39,787 bases of DNA from assembly GCA_021776415.1 (NCBI GenBank), contig JAJFFY010000042.1:1-39787 (forward strand), given 5' to 3'. Below the pieces are notes generated by a model. The model searched no databases. It had not been told where the DNA came from and saw only the letters and a list, made by a program, of their open reading frames with translations. Each line of letters opens with the position of its first letter. The stretch's first letter is position 1. Made by a program: the position numbers and the translations under genes. This DNA comes from Hyphococcus sp. GTDB taxonomy: Bacteria; Pseudomonadota; Alphaproteobacteria; Caulobacterales; Parvularculaceae. Positions 9,492-18,200 of this stretch are shown here, one piece after another.

Positions 9492-9949
9492 GTGCTTGCC
9501 GATCTCAAGCCAAAGAAGGCAGGCCCGTTCCAGTTGACCCCGGTGATAGCTTTGGCGACTGATGAGAGGGAGCGGTAATGCGCGCCATCCCAATAAACGC
9601 CATTATCCGCGACATAGACCTCATAGGTGCGCCCATGCCATTCGCGCACCAGGCGCCCGCCCGGCGCCAGGGATTTGTTGGGCAGCCGCGAGCGTCCATG
9701 AGATGATGTCGTCTCGCCAAGAGCCTCAAGACGCCGTTGCGCTCTTTCAACCAGCGCGCGGTGTGTTTTGCGCTGGATCTCATAGGCGACGGCAAGCGTT
9801 AAAAGCTTGCGGCGTATCCGCTTTGGCGGCGGATCATTGGTGAGCTCGGTGTAGCGCAGTTTTAATTCGGCATGGGTCAGGGATTCGAGGGCCCCAAGCT
9901 CAGCCTCGATCTTTTGTTGCTTCGCGGTGCTGGTGGCGACGCCGCTCAT
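9488..9949 (-). CDS. DUF2924 family protein
   Basis: This 153-aa protein of unknown function has the DUF2924 C-terminal signature GGRLVREWHGRTYEVYVADNGVYWDGAHYRSLSSVAKAITGVNWNGPAFFGL (about 95-148). An N-terminal helical part is rich in charged residues (LTHAELKLRYTELTNDPPPKRIRRKLLTLAVAYEIQ). It overlaps its neighbours by ATGA on both sides (9946-9949 upstream, 9488-9491 downstream), so it is translated with the DUF3489 protein and the serine recombinase. Family members are found beside such recombinases in alphaproteobacterial mobile elements, which suggests a helper or directionality role. That role is inference. Confidence 0.9.
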   Translation of the reverse strand: MSGVATSTAKQQKIEAELGALESLTHAELKLRYTELTNDPPPKRIRRKLLTLAVAYEIQRKTHRALVERAQRRLEALGETTSSHGRSRLPNKSLAPGGRLVREWHGRTYEVYVADNGVYWDGAHYRSLSSVAKAITGVNWNGPAFFGLRSAST

Positions 9950-10206
9950 GACGCCGCCTTGAGGTAATAGCGGCGCGCACCGTCATCGCCGCGTATGTTG
10001 GAAAGCTTTAGCCGCAGTTTTTTCCTGACCGTTCCCGATAAGAACCCCCGCACCGAATGGGCCTGCCAGCCGGTAGCGGCCGTAAGCTCTTTAATTGTAG
10101 CGCCAGCCTTACGCCTGAGTAGCGCCAGCACCGCATCTTTCTTTGTCCGGCGCGGCGCCTTAGCGGCGGCGTTCTTTGATCGTTTCTTGATCGATTTACG
10201 CGGCAT
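9946..10206 (-). CDS. DUF3489 family small winged-helix-like protein
   Basis: The product is 86 aa. A basic N-terminus (MPRKSIKKRSKNAAAKAPRRTKK) is followed by the DUF3489 pattern DAVLALLRRKAGATIKELTAATGWQAHSVRGFLSGTVRKKLRLKLSNIRGDDGARRYYL, which reads as a small winged-helix DNA-binding fold. I chose ATG 10206 because AAGGAG ends 6 nt upstream; the earlier ATG at 10212 would sit directly against the ribosome site. It is the first gene of the operon with DUF2924 and the serine recombinase and could regulate or assist recombination, but that is inferred from its neighbours only. Confidence 0.86.
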   Translation of the reverse strand: MPRKSIKKRSKNAAAKAPRRTKKDAVLALLRRKAGATIKELTAATGWQAHSVRGFLSGTVRKKLRLKLSNIRGDDGARRYYLKAAS

Positions 10207-10413
10207 GCTCATCTCCTTGTCGTTGCACTGCGACAAGCCCGGCGTTTCATAACGGTCGGGCGGAGGGAGCGGTCAAAGCCGTGCTGCATGAACAGCAACG
10301 CTCGAAACTGAACAGAAGTCCAGTCGTTTATCGTCTCTAGGCGGATGTTTTCGGGCTTGACTGTGGTGACGCATCGAGCCGTCGTTGTCGCTGTAACTCG
10401 CAAAAGGCAGGCC

Positions 10414-10710
10414 ATGCCCCGACCACGCCATAGGACCATCATTCAGCTTGATTTCGAGCGAAGGGCGTTGATGGCGCGCCTTGATTTTGTCGGAAGGAAC
10501 GAAGTGTGCGCCGGGCGGCTAATGCGCGAGATCGAAGACCTTGAGCTCGCAATTGCCGCAGCGCCAGCATCCGACGCCGGCGATATCGCTATTAAAGCGC
10601 GTCTCTTAAAAGAGGCGCTGGCAATGGAAACCGATAACAGCTTTGAAACAATATTGCTTTCAGCGGTCATTCGCGATTGCGATCGCTTGGCTGAAAGAGT
10701 TGACGGTTAG
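10414..10710 (+). CDS. Hypothetical protein, divergent from the recombinase operon
   Basis: A 98-aa reading frame starting MPRPRHRTIIQLDFERRALMARLDFVGRNE is preceded by AAGGCAGG. It is highly charged and predicted helical (MREIEDLELAIAAAPASDAGDIAIKARLLKEALAMETDN). I do not recognise a family. It runs divergently from the DUF3489 gene, with about 200 bp between. The frame opens further upstream, to 10345, without a better ribosome site. A reading frame on the opposite strand overlaps it but has weaker composition. It is probably a small accessory gene of the element, with moderate confidence that it is real. Confidence 0.5.
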   Translation: MPRPRHRTIIQLDFERRALMARLDFVGRNEVCAGRLMREIEDLELAIAAAPASDAGDIAIKARLLKEALAMETDNSFETILLSAVIRDCDRLAERVDG

Positions 10711-10780
10711 GCTAAAGAGCGAGGTTCGCGTCGCGATAATTCCTGTTAAGCATCCCATGTGCGTTGGCGCAGCTGGGTTT

Positions 10781-11233
10781 TTACATTCGGATATATTTAT
10801 CCACTATCGCCTGTCGTCTAGCCCTATGCCTTTCCGCTCTTTTTTTCGATTCAGCATTCCGTTGCGCCGTGTATTTATCGTGGGCTTCAGTGCCCGGCCT
10901 TGGCGTATCCGGTTGCGCCTTAAGCTCGGCAATAAATTCTTCGTAAGTGAGATCAGCAGGCACAAGGAGATACCCGCATTCTTCATTTTCTAATTTAAGA
11001 TCGTATTTATTCGACAAACGATGAAACTCATTAGTCGCGCGCATGTTATTGTCCTGCAGCGCCTTGTTGCGCAAGCTTAGTACGATTAGGTCGAGCGTTG
11101 ATATACGCCGCTGCTGCCCATCTACAGTGACCTTATGGCTTTGCATCGCAATGGCGCGGAGGATTTCTTTTTTACTTTTCGCGGCCTCAATGTCGCCATG
11201 AGGCCTTGAGGTATTTTTTGATTGTTGTCTCAT
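10781..11233 (-). CDS. DUF5681-related hypothetical protein
   Basis: The product is 150 aa, charged and soluble. Its middle (SKKEILRAIAMQSHKVTVDGQQRRISTLDLIVLSLRNKALQDNNMRATNEFHRLSNKYDL, about 20-78) has the same layout as the second half of the neighbouring DUF5681 protein: a short beta hairpin with a VDGQQR turn, then helices. The C-terminus is strongly basic and helical (KKRAERHRARRQAIVDKYIRM). It lacks the N-terminal GKPPxxxxFKKGQSGNPxGRP motif. It lies 67 bp downstream of that gene on the same strand, so the two are probably co-transcribed and paralogous. Function unknown. Confidence 0.72.
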   Translation of the reverse strand: MRQQSKNTSRPHGDIEAAKSKKEILRAIAMQSHKVTVDGQQRRISTLDLIVLSLRNKALQDNNMRATNEFHRLSNKYDLKLENEECGYLLVPADLTYEEFIAELKAQPDTPRPGTEAHDKYTAQRNAESKKRAERHRARRQAIVDKYIRM

Positions 11234-11300
11234 AACACATAAATCCTATAGTTTTTTGTTACACTTTCGTCGCGACCATCGCGATGGCAAATGTCGACGC

Positions 11301-11711
11301 CTAACGCTCTCGCCGTAGTTTATTTTCGAGTAACATCAATTCGACGCCTTCAGCCCAATCTTGGAAGTCGGCGTCTTTCGGCGCCGTGAGGACGCCGCCG
11401 CCTTGAATGGGCGCGGGCGGAACGATCACATCATATTCTTCACAAAGCTTGATAAATTTGATAGCGGCGGCAACGTCGTCTGCCAGTCCGTTTTTGGCGA
11501 GCTGGTGGCAGCTGGCTTCAAACGATGATATTTTGCATTTTACGCCTCCAATAATCGCCGTCACCGGAGCGCTTAAAGTTGATGTGATATCGATCGCCTC
11601 CAGCCTTTTCTTCTTCGGCCGCCCCCGTGGGTTGCCGGACTGGCCTTTTTTGAACTGATGTTTTTTTGGCGGCTTGCCATAGCCGACTTCATCGTCATCA
11701 TTATCGGTCAT
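11301..11711 (-). CDS. DUF5681 domain protein
   Basis: The product is 136 aa and begins with an acidic stretch, followed by the DUF5681 hallmark VGYGKPPKKHQFKKGQSGNPRGRPKKKR (about 9-36), a basic, glycine-rich, probably nucleic-acid-binding segment. A globular part (about 37-110) follows. Its start codon overlaps the stop of the upstream ParB/methyltransferase gene as ATGA (11708-11711), and GGAGG lies 7 nt before it, so the two are translationally coupled. Genes of this family are repeatedly found next to ParB-methyltransferase genes in alphaproteobacterial mobile elements. The biochemical role is not known. Confidence 0.87.
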   Translation of the reverse strand: MTDNDDDEVGYGKPPKKHQFKKGQSGNPRGRPKKKRLEAIDITSTLSAPVTAIIGGVKCKISSFEASCHQLAKNGLADDVAAAIKFIKLCEEYDVIVPPAPIQGGGVLTAPKDADFQDWAEGVELMLLENKLRRER

Positions 11712-13033
11712 GACGACGCCTCCGCTGGTTGCACGCCGCGCGCTTCAGCCATTGCGGTAAAACTTTCACCGGTTGAGGCCAAGGTCGCCGCCGTGCCGGT
11801 TTTTTCCTCAAAACGCCGAATGGCGACGTCGACATATTTCGGGTCAAGCTCGATCGCCGCCGCGCGCCGGCCGGTTTCCTGTGAGGCAAGCAAAATCGCG
11901 CCACTGCCACAAAATGGATCGAGAACGAGATCGCCACGATTTGAACAATCCTTGATGGCGTCGGCGACCATGGCGGTTGGTTTTACCGTTGGATGCGCCG
12001 CCAGATCTTCAAGCCGGTCTTTGCCGAATGAGTTGACCCCAGCATAGCGCCAGACATTGGTGCGGTTGCGGCCATACCGGCCGAGCTCGACATTATTGAT
12101 ATGTGGGGCCTTGCCGTTTTTAAAAACGAAGACCAGCTCATGCTGCGACCGGTAAAGCGATCCCATGCCGCCATTGTCTTTCGCCCAAACGCAAAGGTTT
12201 TTAAGTGCGGCGTATCGATCGCGGCCGGCGGCGATGATCTCGCCCATATGCCGCCAATCCATGCAGATGTAATGAACCGAGCCGTCCCGGCTTGCCGCGA
12301 TCAGCTGATCAAAAGCTTGCGCTAGAAAAGCCTCAAACTGGGCGGAGGACATTTCGCCGGACGCCATGGCAAAATCATCATGCTTGATCGCGCCCTTGCC
12401 GCAGACATGGCCGGTGATGGGGACATTATAGGGCGGGTCCGTAAAAACCATATCCGCCTTGGCGCCCGCCAGCACCGCCTCATAAGACGCCGCCTCAAGC
12501 GCATCGCCGCAATAAAGGCGATGCTCGCCCAATTGCCAGAGATCGCCCGCCCGGCTCACCGGCGGGCCTGCCTCCGGCGCCGGGACGGTTTCAGGGTCAT
12601 CGTCATTGTCGGCGTCGAGCAAGATATCGATCTCGCCCATTTCGAAACCGGTCACGGTGACGTCAAATTCAAGATCAGTATTGACCAGGAACTGCAGCTC
12701 GATCGCCAGCAGCTCGGTATCCCAACCGGCGTTTTCGGCAAGCTTATTATCGGCCAGGATATAGGCGCGTTTTTGCGCCCCGCTTAAATCCGACAGGCGA
12801 ATGGTCGGAACCGTCTCAAGGCGCAAGCGCTTTGCCGCCTCAAGCCGGCCATGCCCGGCGATAACGCCGCCATCGCCGTCAATCAGGATCGGGTTGGTCC
12901 AGCCGAAGGTGGTGATGCTTTTGGCTATCTGTTGAAGCTGACCATTCGAATGCGTGCGCGGATTGCCGATAAAGGGCTTAAGGCTATCCACCGCCCGCCA
13001 TTTGACTGTGAGGTCGCGCATGCCAGCGTTCAT
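11708..13033 (-). CDS. ParB-domain DNA methyltransferase (beta-class N6-adenine/N4-cytosine)
   Basis: The 441-aa product joins a ParB/Srx-like N-terminal domain (about 10-100; IAGHGRLEAAKRL at 58-70) to a DNA methyltransferase. Motif IV DPPY is at 199-202 (DMVFTDPPYNV) and precedes the AdoMet motif I DPFCGSG at 372-378. This order defines the beta class. Enzymes of this type methylate adenine N6, or less often cytosine N4, in specific sites. I chose ATG 13033 because GGAGGG lies 6 nt upstream and the ParB domain starts right after. It is coupled to the DUF5681 gene by ATGA. It may protect element DNA, act as an orphan methylase, or pair with the adjacent Mrr-like nuclease; the sequence does not decide. 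Confidence 0.93.
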   Translation of the reverse strand: MNAGMRDLTVKWRAVDSLKPFIGNPRTHSNGQLQQIAKSITTFGWTNPILIDGDGGVIAGHGRLEAAKRLRLETVPTIRLSDLSGAQKRAYILADNKLAENAGWDTELLAIELQFLVNTDLEFDVTVTGFEMGEIDILLDADNDDDPETVPAPEAGPPVSRAGDLWQLGEHRLYCGDALEAASYEAVLAGAKADMVFTDPPYNVPITGHVCGKGAIKHDDFAMASGEMSSAQFEAFLAQAFDQLIAASRDGSVHYICMDWRHMGEIIAAGRDRYAALKNLCVWAKDNGGMGSLYRSQHELVFVFKNGKAPHINNVELGRYGRNRTNVWRYAGVNSFGKDRLEDLAAHPTVKPTAMVADAIKDCSNRGDLVLDPFCGSGAILLASQETGRRAAAIELDPKYVDVAIRRFEEKTGTAATLASTGESFTAMAEARGVQPAEASS

Positions 13034-13087
13034 GACTGGCCCTCCGAGCGATAGTGATTTTTTGGATTGCAATTGCAGTCTCCATTT

Positions 13088-13115
13088 GGAGCCGCAAAAG
13101 AAAAGGCGCGGCTCC
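13088..13115 (-). other. Hairpin in the methyltransferase leader
   Basis: A perfect 8-bp inverted repeat (GGAGCCGC at 13088-13095 and GCGGCTCC at 13108-13115, 12-nt loop) lies 55 bp upstream of the methyltransferase start and downstream of its predicted promoter, so it would form in the untranslated leader. It has no U-tract in the gene direction. It could be an attenuator-like structure or a protein site. Confidence 0.45.
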
Positions 13116-13256
13116 GGGCTAACGGAAAACCACGCCTGCACCATGGCCTGCGATCGACTCTCAGGTTAGTGCGCCGCCCATGGCTCGCTTTCTAACCAGC
13201 GATGAAGACTTCAACACGGACCATGCCGCACCTCACTCTTCACCTGAAGCGCATAG

Positions 13257-13285
13257 AGTAAACCACCAGATAGCAAAAATGTCAA
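13257..13285 (-). promoter_or_regulatory. Predicted sigma70-type promoter for the methyltransferase operon
   Basis: On the minus strand, TTGACA (13285-13280) and TTTACT (13262-13257) are separated by exactly 17 bp. It would drive the methyltransferase and DUF5681 genes after a leader of about 215 nt. The 377-bp gap between the methyltransferase and the Mrr-like gene holds this promoter and the leader hairpin and no convincing gene. Confidence 0.6.
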
Positions 13286-13410
13286 TGAAAACTGCGTCTC
13301 TATCAATAAAATCGCCAAAAGAGAGAAAATCTGCATGCAGAGTTGTCATCTGCGCCAAAGAAGAGCGAAAAGATCATATTTCTTAGGTGTTTTATTGCGA
13401 GCAAGCGGAT

Positions 13411-14358
13411 TTAAGAAACGCGCTTGATCAACCAGTCATAAAGACCCGCTTCGAGAACCATCTCGGCCAGACGCTCCGACCCCACCAAAATACAACTATC
13501 ATCAGGCGCCGTCAGTGCCGAATTCGCGCTATGGTAGACATAAAACATGCGATCCTCATCGCGCGCGAAAAACCGGCCAAGATAATCGTCAAGTTGGGTC
13601 TGGTCAGTTTTCGATTTGACCTGAACAAAGGCGCGCTCGCCGGTAGATGGCAGAGTAAGCTCAAGATCAACGGTCTTTTGGGGCCCACCCAATACGCCCG
13701 TTCGCCTCCAGCCGCTGTTCGAAAACACAAGCTCAACCAGCAATTCAAAATCACGCCAATCGAGAAGACGCATGAGTGACTCTATATTGCGCAAAACGCC
13801 GCTTCTGATTTTATGGGCGCGTGCGACCTCAGGCATCAACTCGCCATTTATCCGTCGGATAAGGTACTCAGTCGCATCAACTTTACAGATTGAGCCTCGA
13901 TAAGCGGCTACTTTCGTCAAACCACCATTGAGTTCTGATATCCGTAAGGGCGCACCAAGCAAATCAGTATGGCGCCATTGCGTCTTGCAACGCCGGATCC
14001 GAAAGGCATGTTCGCTATCGCTTCGTTCGGCGTTGATCCATTCGACAGTTTCATCTGCAAAACACCAATAAAGGCGGCCATTAGCAAAGGTGATCCATAG
14101 GGTGTTAGCGCTAAGGGCGTAAAAATCCGCCACTTGTCTAGCGTCGCTACTACTGGTCTGGACGTTTCCTCGATGATCAAGTGCTGCGGCGCGCATTGTT
14201 TCGATATCGTTCGCAAGCGCGGCCTCATGGGGGATGAAATGAAAGCCGAGGCGCAATATCCCTTTTGCAAGGCATTGCTCCTCATAAACGCCGCCTTTGC
14301 CGAGCTTGATGTAGCGAATATCGCTAGGTGAAATACGCTGATGTGCTAATCCATGCAT
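13411..14358 (-). CDS. Mrr-like restriction endonuclease with N-terminal PUA-like region
   Basis: The product is 315 aa. The C-terminal half is an Mrr-type PD-(D/E)XK nuclease: LLDWRDFELLVELVFSNSGWRRTGVLGG, then Asp231 in TVDLEL and the Gln246-x-Lys248 pair in FVQVKSK, the QxK form seen in Mrr enzymes. The N-terminal half (IRYIKLGKGGVYEEQCL ... LWITFANGRLYWCFA) looks like a beta-rich PUA/EVE-type reader, which would fit recognition of modified DNA, but that is inference. I prefer ATG 14358 (GGAG about 10 nt upstream); a start at 14409 would add 17 residues without a ribosome site. It is divergent from an XRE regulator with a palindromic operator between them, so expression is probably controlled. 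Confidence 0.82.
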   Translation of the reverse strand: MHGLAHQRISPSDIRYIKLGKGGVYEEQCLAKGILRLGFHFIPHEAALANDIETMRAAALDHRGNVQTSSSDARQVADFYALSANTLWITFANGRLYWCFADETVEWINAERSDSEHAFRIRRCKTQWRHTDLLGAPLRISELNGGLTKVAAYRGSICKVDATEYLIRRINGELMPEVARAHKIRSGVLRNIESLMRLLDWRDFELLVELVFSNSGWRRTGVLGGPQKTVDLELTLPSTGERAFVQVKSKTDQTQLDDYLGRFFARDEDRMFYVYHSANSALTAPDDSCILVGSERLAEMVLEAGLYDWLIKRVS

Positions 14359-14442
14359 CGTCTCGTCGCTCCTGCCTTCGGCGCTAGGTGCGTTCTCGCC
14401 ATACGGCATATCAGGCCGAATAAATCAATAATCGCACTATAA

Positions 14443-14466
14443 ATACGAATTATGTCTAATTCGTAT
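14443..14466. promoter_or_regulatory. Perfect inverted-repeat operator between the Mrr-like gene and the XRE regulator
   Basis: ATACGAATTA (14443-14452) and TAATTCGTAT (14457-14466) form a perfect 10-bp inverted repeat with a 4-bp spacer (TGTC). It lies in the 165-bp divergent region, 57 bp before the XRE start. A direct repeat ATCAATAATC (14424-14433 and 14465-14474) frames the site. The size and symmetry fit a dimeric XRE repressor that controls itself and the nuclease. Confidence 0.72.
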
Positions 14467-14523
14467 CAATAATCCCTTCGTTTGATCTGCGGTGCTCGCA
14501 AGTTTGGCGAGCGGAGGCGGATC

Positions 14524-14853
14524 ATGAAGCTGAAGGAAATTTTTGGCGGTAATTTGCGGCAATACCGCAAAGCGGCTGGGCTCAATCAGGATGAGTTTGC
14601 AGAAGCGATCGGGTTGTCACGGGAGATGGTCAGCCGAATGGAGCGCGGCGTTACCGCCCCCGCTTTTGATACGATTGAAACTATTGCCGAAACGCTTGGC
14701 GTGGCGGAAGTCGCATTTTTCGGGCCTGCGATTACAACCGCGCCTGTCGGTGAGCGAGGAAAGCTTCTTCAGAAGATCAATCTCTATACGTCAAAAATGA
14801 ACGAGAAAGATCTGGCGCGCCTCATTGCCCTGATGGAGGCACTCCGTACGTAA
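14524..14853 (+). CDS. XRE-family helix-turn-helix transcriptional regulator
   Basis: The 109-aa product has an XRE/Cro-type HTH at about 5-60: FGGNLRQYRKAAGLNQDEFAEAIGLSREMVSRMERGVTAPAFDTIETIAETLGV, with recognition helix SREMVSRMERG. A short C-terminal part (about 75-109) may serve dimerisation. I chose ATG 14524 because GGAG lies 9 nt upstream and the fold begins there. It is transcribed away from the Mrr-like nuclease, with a perfect inverted repeat between the two. This resembles controller proteins of restriction systems, which keep nuclease levels low. Direct autoregulation is inferred. Confidence 0.9.
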   Translation: MKLKEIFGGNLRQYRKAAGLNQDEFAEAIGLSREMVSRMERGVTAPAFDTIETIAETLGVAEVAFFGPAITTAPVGERGKLLQKINLYTSKMNEKDLARLIALMEALRT

Positions 14854-14902
14854 ATGGGTCGATCCAATTGTGTTGTGAACGTAAGGTTGGCTTTGAATAT
14901 CA

Positions 14903-15127
14903 TCAATCGATGGACGATTGTCTGCTGGACCTGTTGTTGTTTTCAGTTCTGGGCGCGAGCTGAAAATGGCTGAATCCGAATTGATGTAGCATCTCAGCAA
15001 TTAGTGGACGCGAAATAATCGAATGGCAAAGTCTGCATTGCGGGCAAAGCCAGATAACTGAAGGCGGATGTTCAGGCGTGGCTGTGGGATATCCGGGTTG
15101 GGCGCAGAAAAGGGTGTCCGTACCCAA
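14903..15127 (-). CDS. Possible small cysteine-rich protein (doubtful)
   Basis: This 74-aa frame with a TTG start at 15127 contains VIWLCPQCRLCHSIISRPLIAEMLHQFG, whose CPxC-xx-C pattern could bind zinc, plus one more cysteine near the start. AGG lies 6 nt upstream. No family is recognised and the frame could be chance. It is the only candidate gene in the 411-bp gap between the XRE regulator and the helicase; the rest of that gap shows nothing else recognisable. Confidence 0.22.
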   Translation of the reverse strand: MGTDTLFCAQPGYPTATPEHPPSVIWLCPQCRLCHSIISRPLIAEMLHQFGFSHFQLAPRTENNNRSSRQSSID

Positions 15128-15264
15128 AGAAACCTGAAGCGCTTAGCATAAGCCGAGCCCAAATCGATTGCATCAAGACAAAGCGATCAGAAAAATGATC
15201 ACTTTTTGTTCGCATCCTCTTCTTGTACGGTACTGGCAAGAATCAGAACTAAGAGGATCTTGTC

Positions 15265-18200
15265 TTGCTGGATTTTAGAGAGACATCCCCGGAGATTGAT
15301 GTCAATATTGGCCCGCGCTTTGCAGTTTTCGGCACTATACATGGTGCAAGCATTCAAGCAATTGCAGAACCCAAAGCAACACGCCGTTTGAAGCTAAGGC
15401 CCTTCAAGCAACGTCGGCTCTACGGCGTAGTTGGAGAGGATTGCGCGGGCAACGAATTTCTTTTTCTCCCGAGGAAAACAGTATCAGCCGTACCTTATGA
15501 AAAGGTGTATCTTTGCCCCGCAGCAACTGATGTTGAAAGTTTCTCTCAGCGCGACCAAACTAGCGTTCCAGAACTCCTGTCGCCGCGGCCCTTGGACCCC
15601 AAGAAAAGCCCAGGGCAAATATCCGCGCTTCGCGATGGTGTTGTGAAGAGCTGGAGCGGCGGCGTTACATTTACACACGAGAAAACAGAAAACGATCAGG
15701 TCATAAGGGCTGGTTTTAGATCACCACAAATTGGTGCTCTTCACGCGCTGCAGGCACATTGGACTGTTTCCTCGAAAGTGGCGACGATCGTCATGCCGAC
15801 CGGAACGGGCAAGACAGAAACAATGATCGCTGCAAGCGTTCAAGAGCAAGCGAAATGCGCGCTCGTTATCGTCCCGAGTGATGCGCTGCGAACACAGATT
15901 GCGACGGCATTTTCTAAACTCGGCATCTTGCCGAAGGCCAACCTAGTCGAAGCAATTGCAAAGCCGCCAGTTGTCTCACTACTTCGCAAGCGTCCGACCT
16001 CTGTCCAAGAGGCCCGCGCGCTTTTCGAAATGTCAAATGTGGTCGTGACGACAATGTCCGTTGCTGCCGGCGTTGACCCTGAAATCCAGGCAGCCATGGC
16101 CGCTTCATCATCACATTTATTTATAGACGAGGCCCACCACATCGGTGCAAAGACTTGGCGTGAACTTCGGCAAGTCTTCAGCGACGTCAAAACAATCCAG
16201 CTCACCGCCACCCCATTCAGAAATGATGGGATGCGTGTGGATGGGAAGTTTATCTTCGTCTATCCACTTGGTCTAGCTCAGTCTCAAGGCTACTTTTGCC
16301 GGATCGAGTACCAGCCCGTAGATGGGCTGGACCGGGAGGATATCGACGATCAGATAATTCAGCGGGTCGGCGAAACGCTCGCTGCTGATGATGCGGACGG
16401 CTTCAGACATCTGGCAATGGCGCGTGGTAACAAAAGGTCTCGTGCTGAGGAACTGCATAAAAAATACCTGAGCCGATGGCCTCAGTACAAACCCGTGCTT
16501 TTGCACAGCGGACTGAGTGCGCCGGAACAGGCACAGGCCCTGAACGGGCTTCGAGCGGCTGAAAACCGCATCGTTGTATGCGTCGACATGCTTGGCGAGG
16601 GCTTCGACCTTCCAGAGCTTAAGATCGCCGGGCTCCACGATCCGAAGAAATCAGAAGCGGTGACTTTGCAGTTTGTCGGCAGGTTTACGCGCACCCGCGA
16701 GGACCTCGGTGAAGCAACAGTCATTGCCGCAACCACCAAAGATGAAGGAAGCGCACTTGCCAGCTTGTTTGCCGAGGACGCTGATTGGAACAAGCTTATC
16801 AATTGGATCGGTTCAAGAGCAACGCAGCGCGCTGTTCGAAGAGAGGAGGTGTTTGAGGGTTTCGATGGAATCGAAGCCGATATCCCACTCGAAACGCTTC
16901 GGCCAACGCTAAGCACGATCGTCTACAAAACGCCGCAGACCCCTTGGGACCCAATCGGCGGTATCGAACGATTCGACCATAGACAGCTCATCGTGGATGG
17001 ACCGCACATCAACCATCAAGATGCCTTGGCGATCTTTATAACCGAGCGCATGGACCAGCCAAAATGGAGCCGGTTCAAGGGTATATCTGATGTGATGTAC
17101 GATCTCTACCTGGTCCATTGGGATCAGGAAGTAGGGCTATTGTATATTTCCGCATCAAATGATGAGCGCCTGGACGACCTTGCTAAATTCCTATGCGGCG
17201 CGGAGACCGAACGCATTCGAGGTGAGGCGATATTTCGTGCACTTCACCCTTTGCGTCGCCCCCTACTGAATACGTTGGGTTTGAGTGAAACTCGTCGGCG
17301 TAAAATCCGTTACTCGCAGTACCAGGGGAGCGACATCGCTGATGAACTGCGCAGCCGATCTGGAAACCGAACTCGCAGCAAAACCAACCTTATGGTCGTT
17401 GGCTATACTGACGAAGGTAAAGTCTCTCTGGGGTGTTCGAGAAAGGGAAAGATTTGGGCGCAAGAGCGTACAAACGACTTCGGGCGGTGGATGGATTGGT
17501 GCCATGCGCTCGGCCGGTCACTTTCTGATGATACGATCTCCACCGATGGCATCATGGAGCGGCTTATTCAGCCCGAGCTGGTAACCGAAATTCCAGCCAA
17601 ACCGCCAGTCGCGATCGACTGGTATGAGGGAATGTCGGTGCTCGACGAGGACAGCTGGGTATTCACGATCAACGGCCATCAAGCCAAGATTCACGATTGC
17701 GAGTTGGAACTTCTTTCTCACGAAGAGGGTGACCAAATTGAGTTTGCTATCCTTGCACAGTCAGAACGCGCCGAATTCAAAATGACCATCAATGAGGAAG
17801 GCATTTGCTATACTCTAAAGAACGGGCAAACGGCCTTGGCCGAGAAAAGTTCGGCCCCTGTGCAGCTCGAACTATGGTTCCACGAGTACCCACCAACCAT
17901 CTACTTCGCAGATGGCGACTCACTCGTCGCGGATGAATACTTCGCTCTCCCTGATACCGATGCGCCTTACTTTTCCGATGACCATTTTGAAATCTGGGAT
18001 TGGGACGGGATTAATATTCGCGTTGAGTCGCAGGGGATGGAGCGTCGCCAGGACAGTATCCAGGCAAGAGTTATCGACCAAGTGGCGGCGGCGACCGGTA
18101 GCCATATCATCTTTGATGACGACGGCACCGGCGAAGTTGCCGATGTCGTAGCCTTTGAGCTGGACGGAAATCATGTCGCTGTCCGCTTGTATCATTGCAA

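Noticed and set aside
10209..10442. Minus-strand reading frame of 77 residues
   Set aside because: It lies in the divergent promoter region opposite the start of a more plausible gene, has no ribosome site and has arginine/threonine-rich shadow-like composition.
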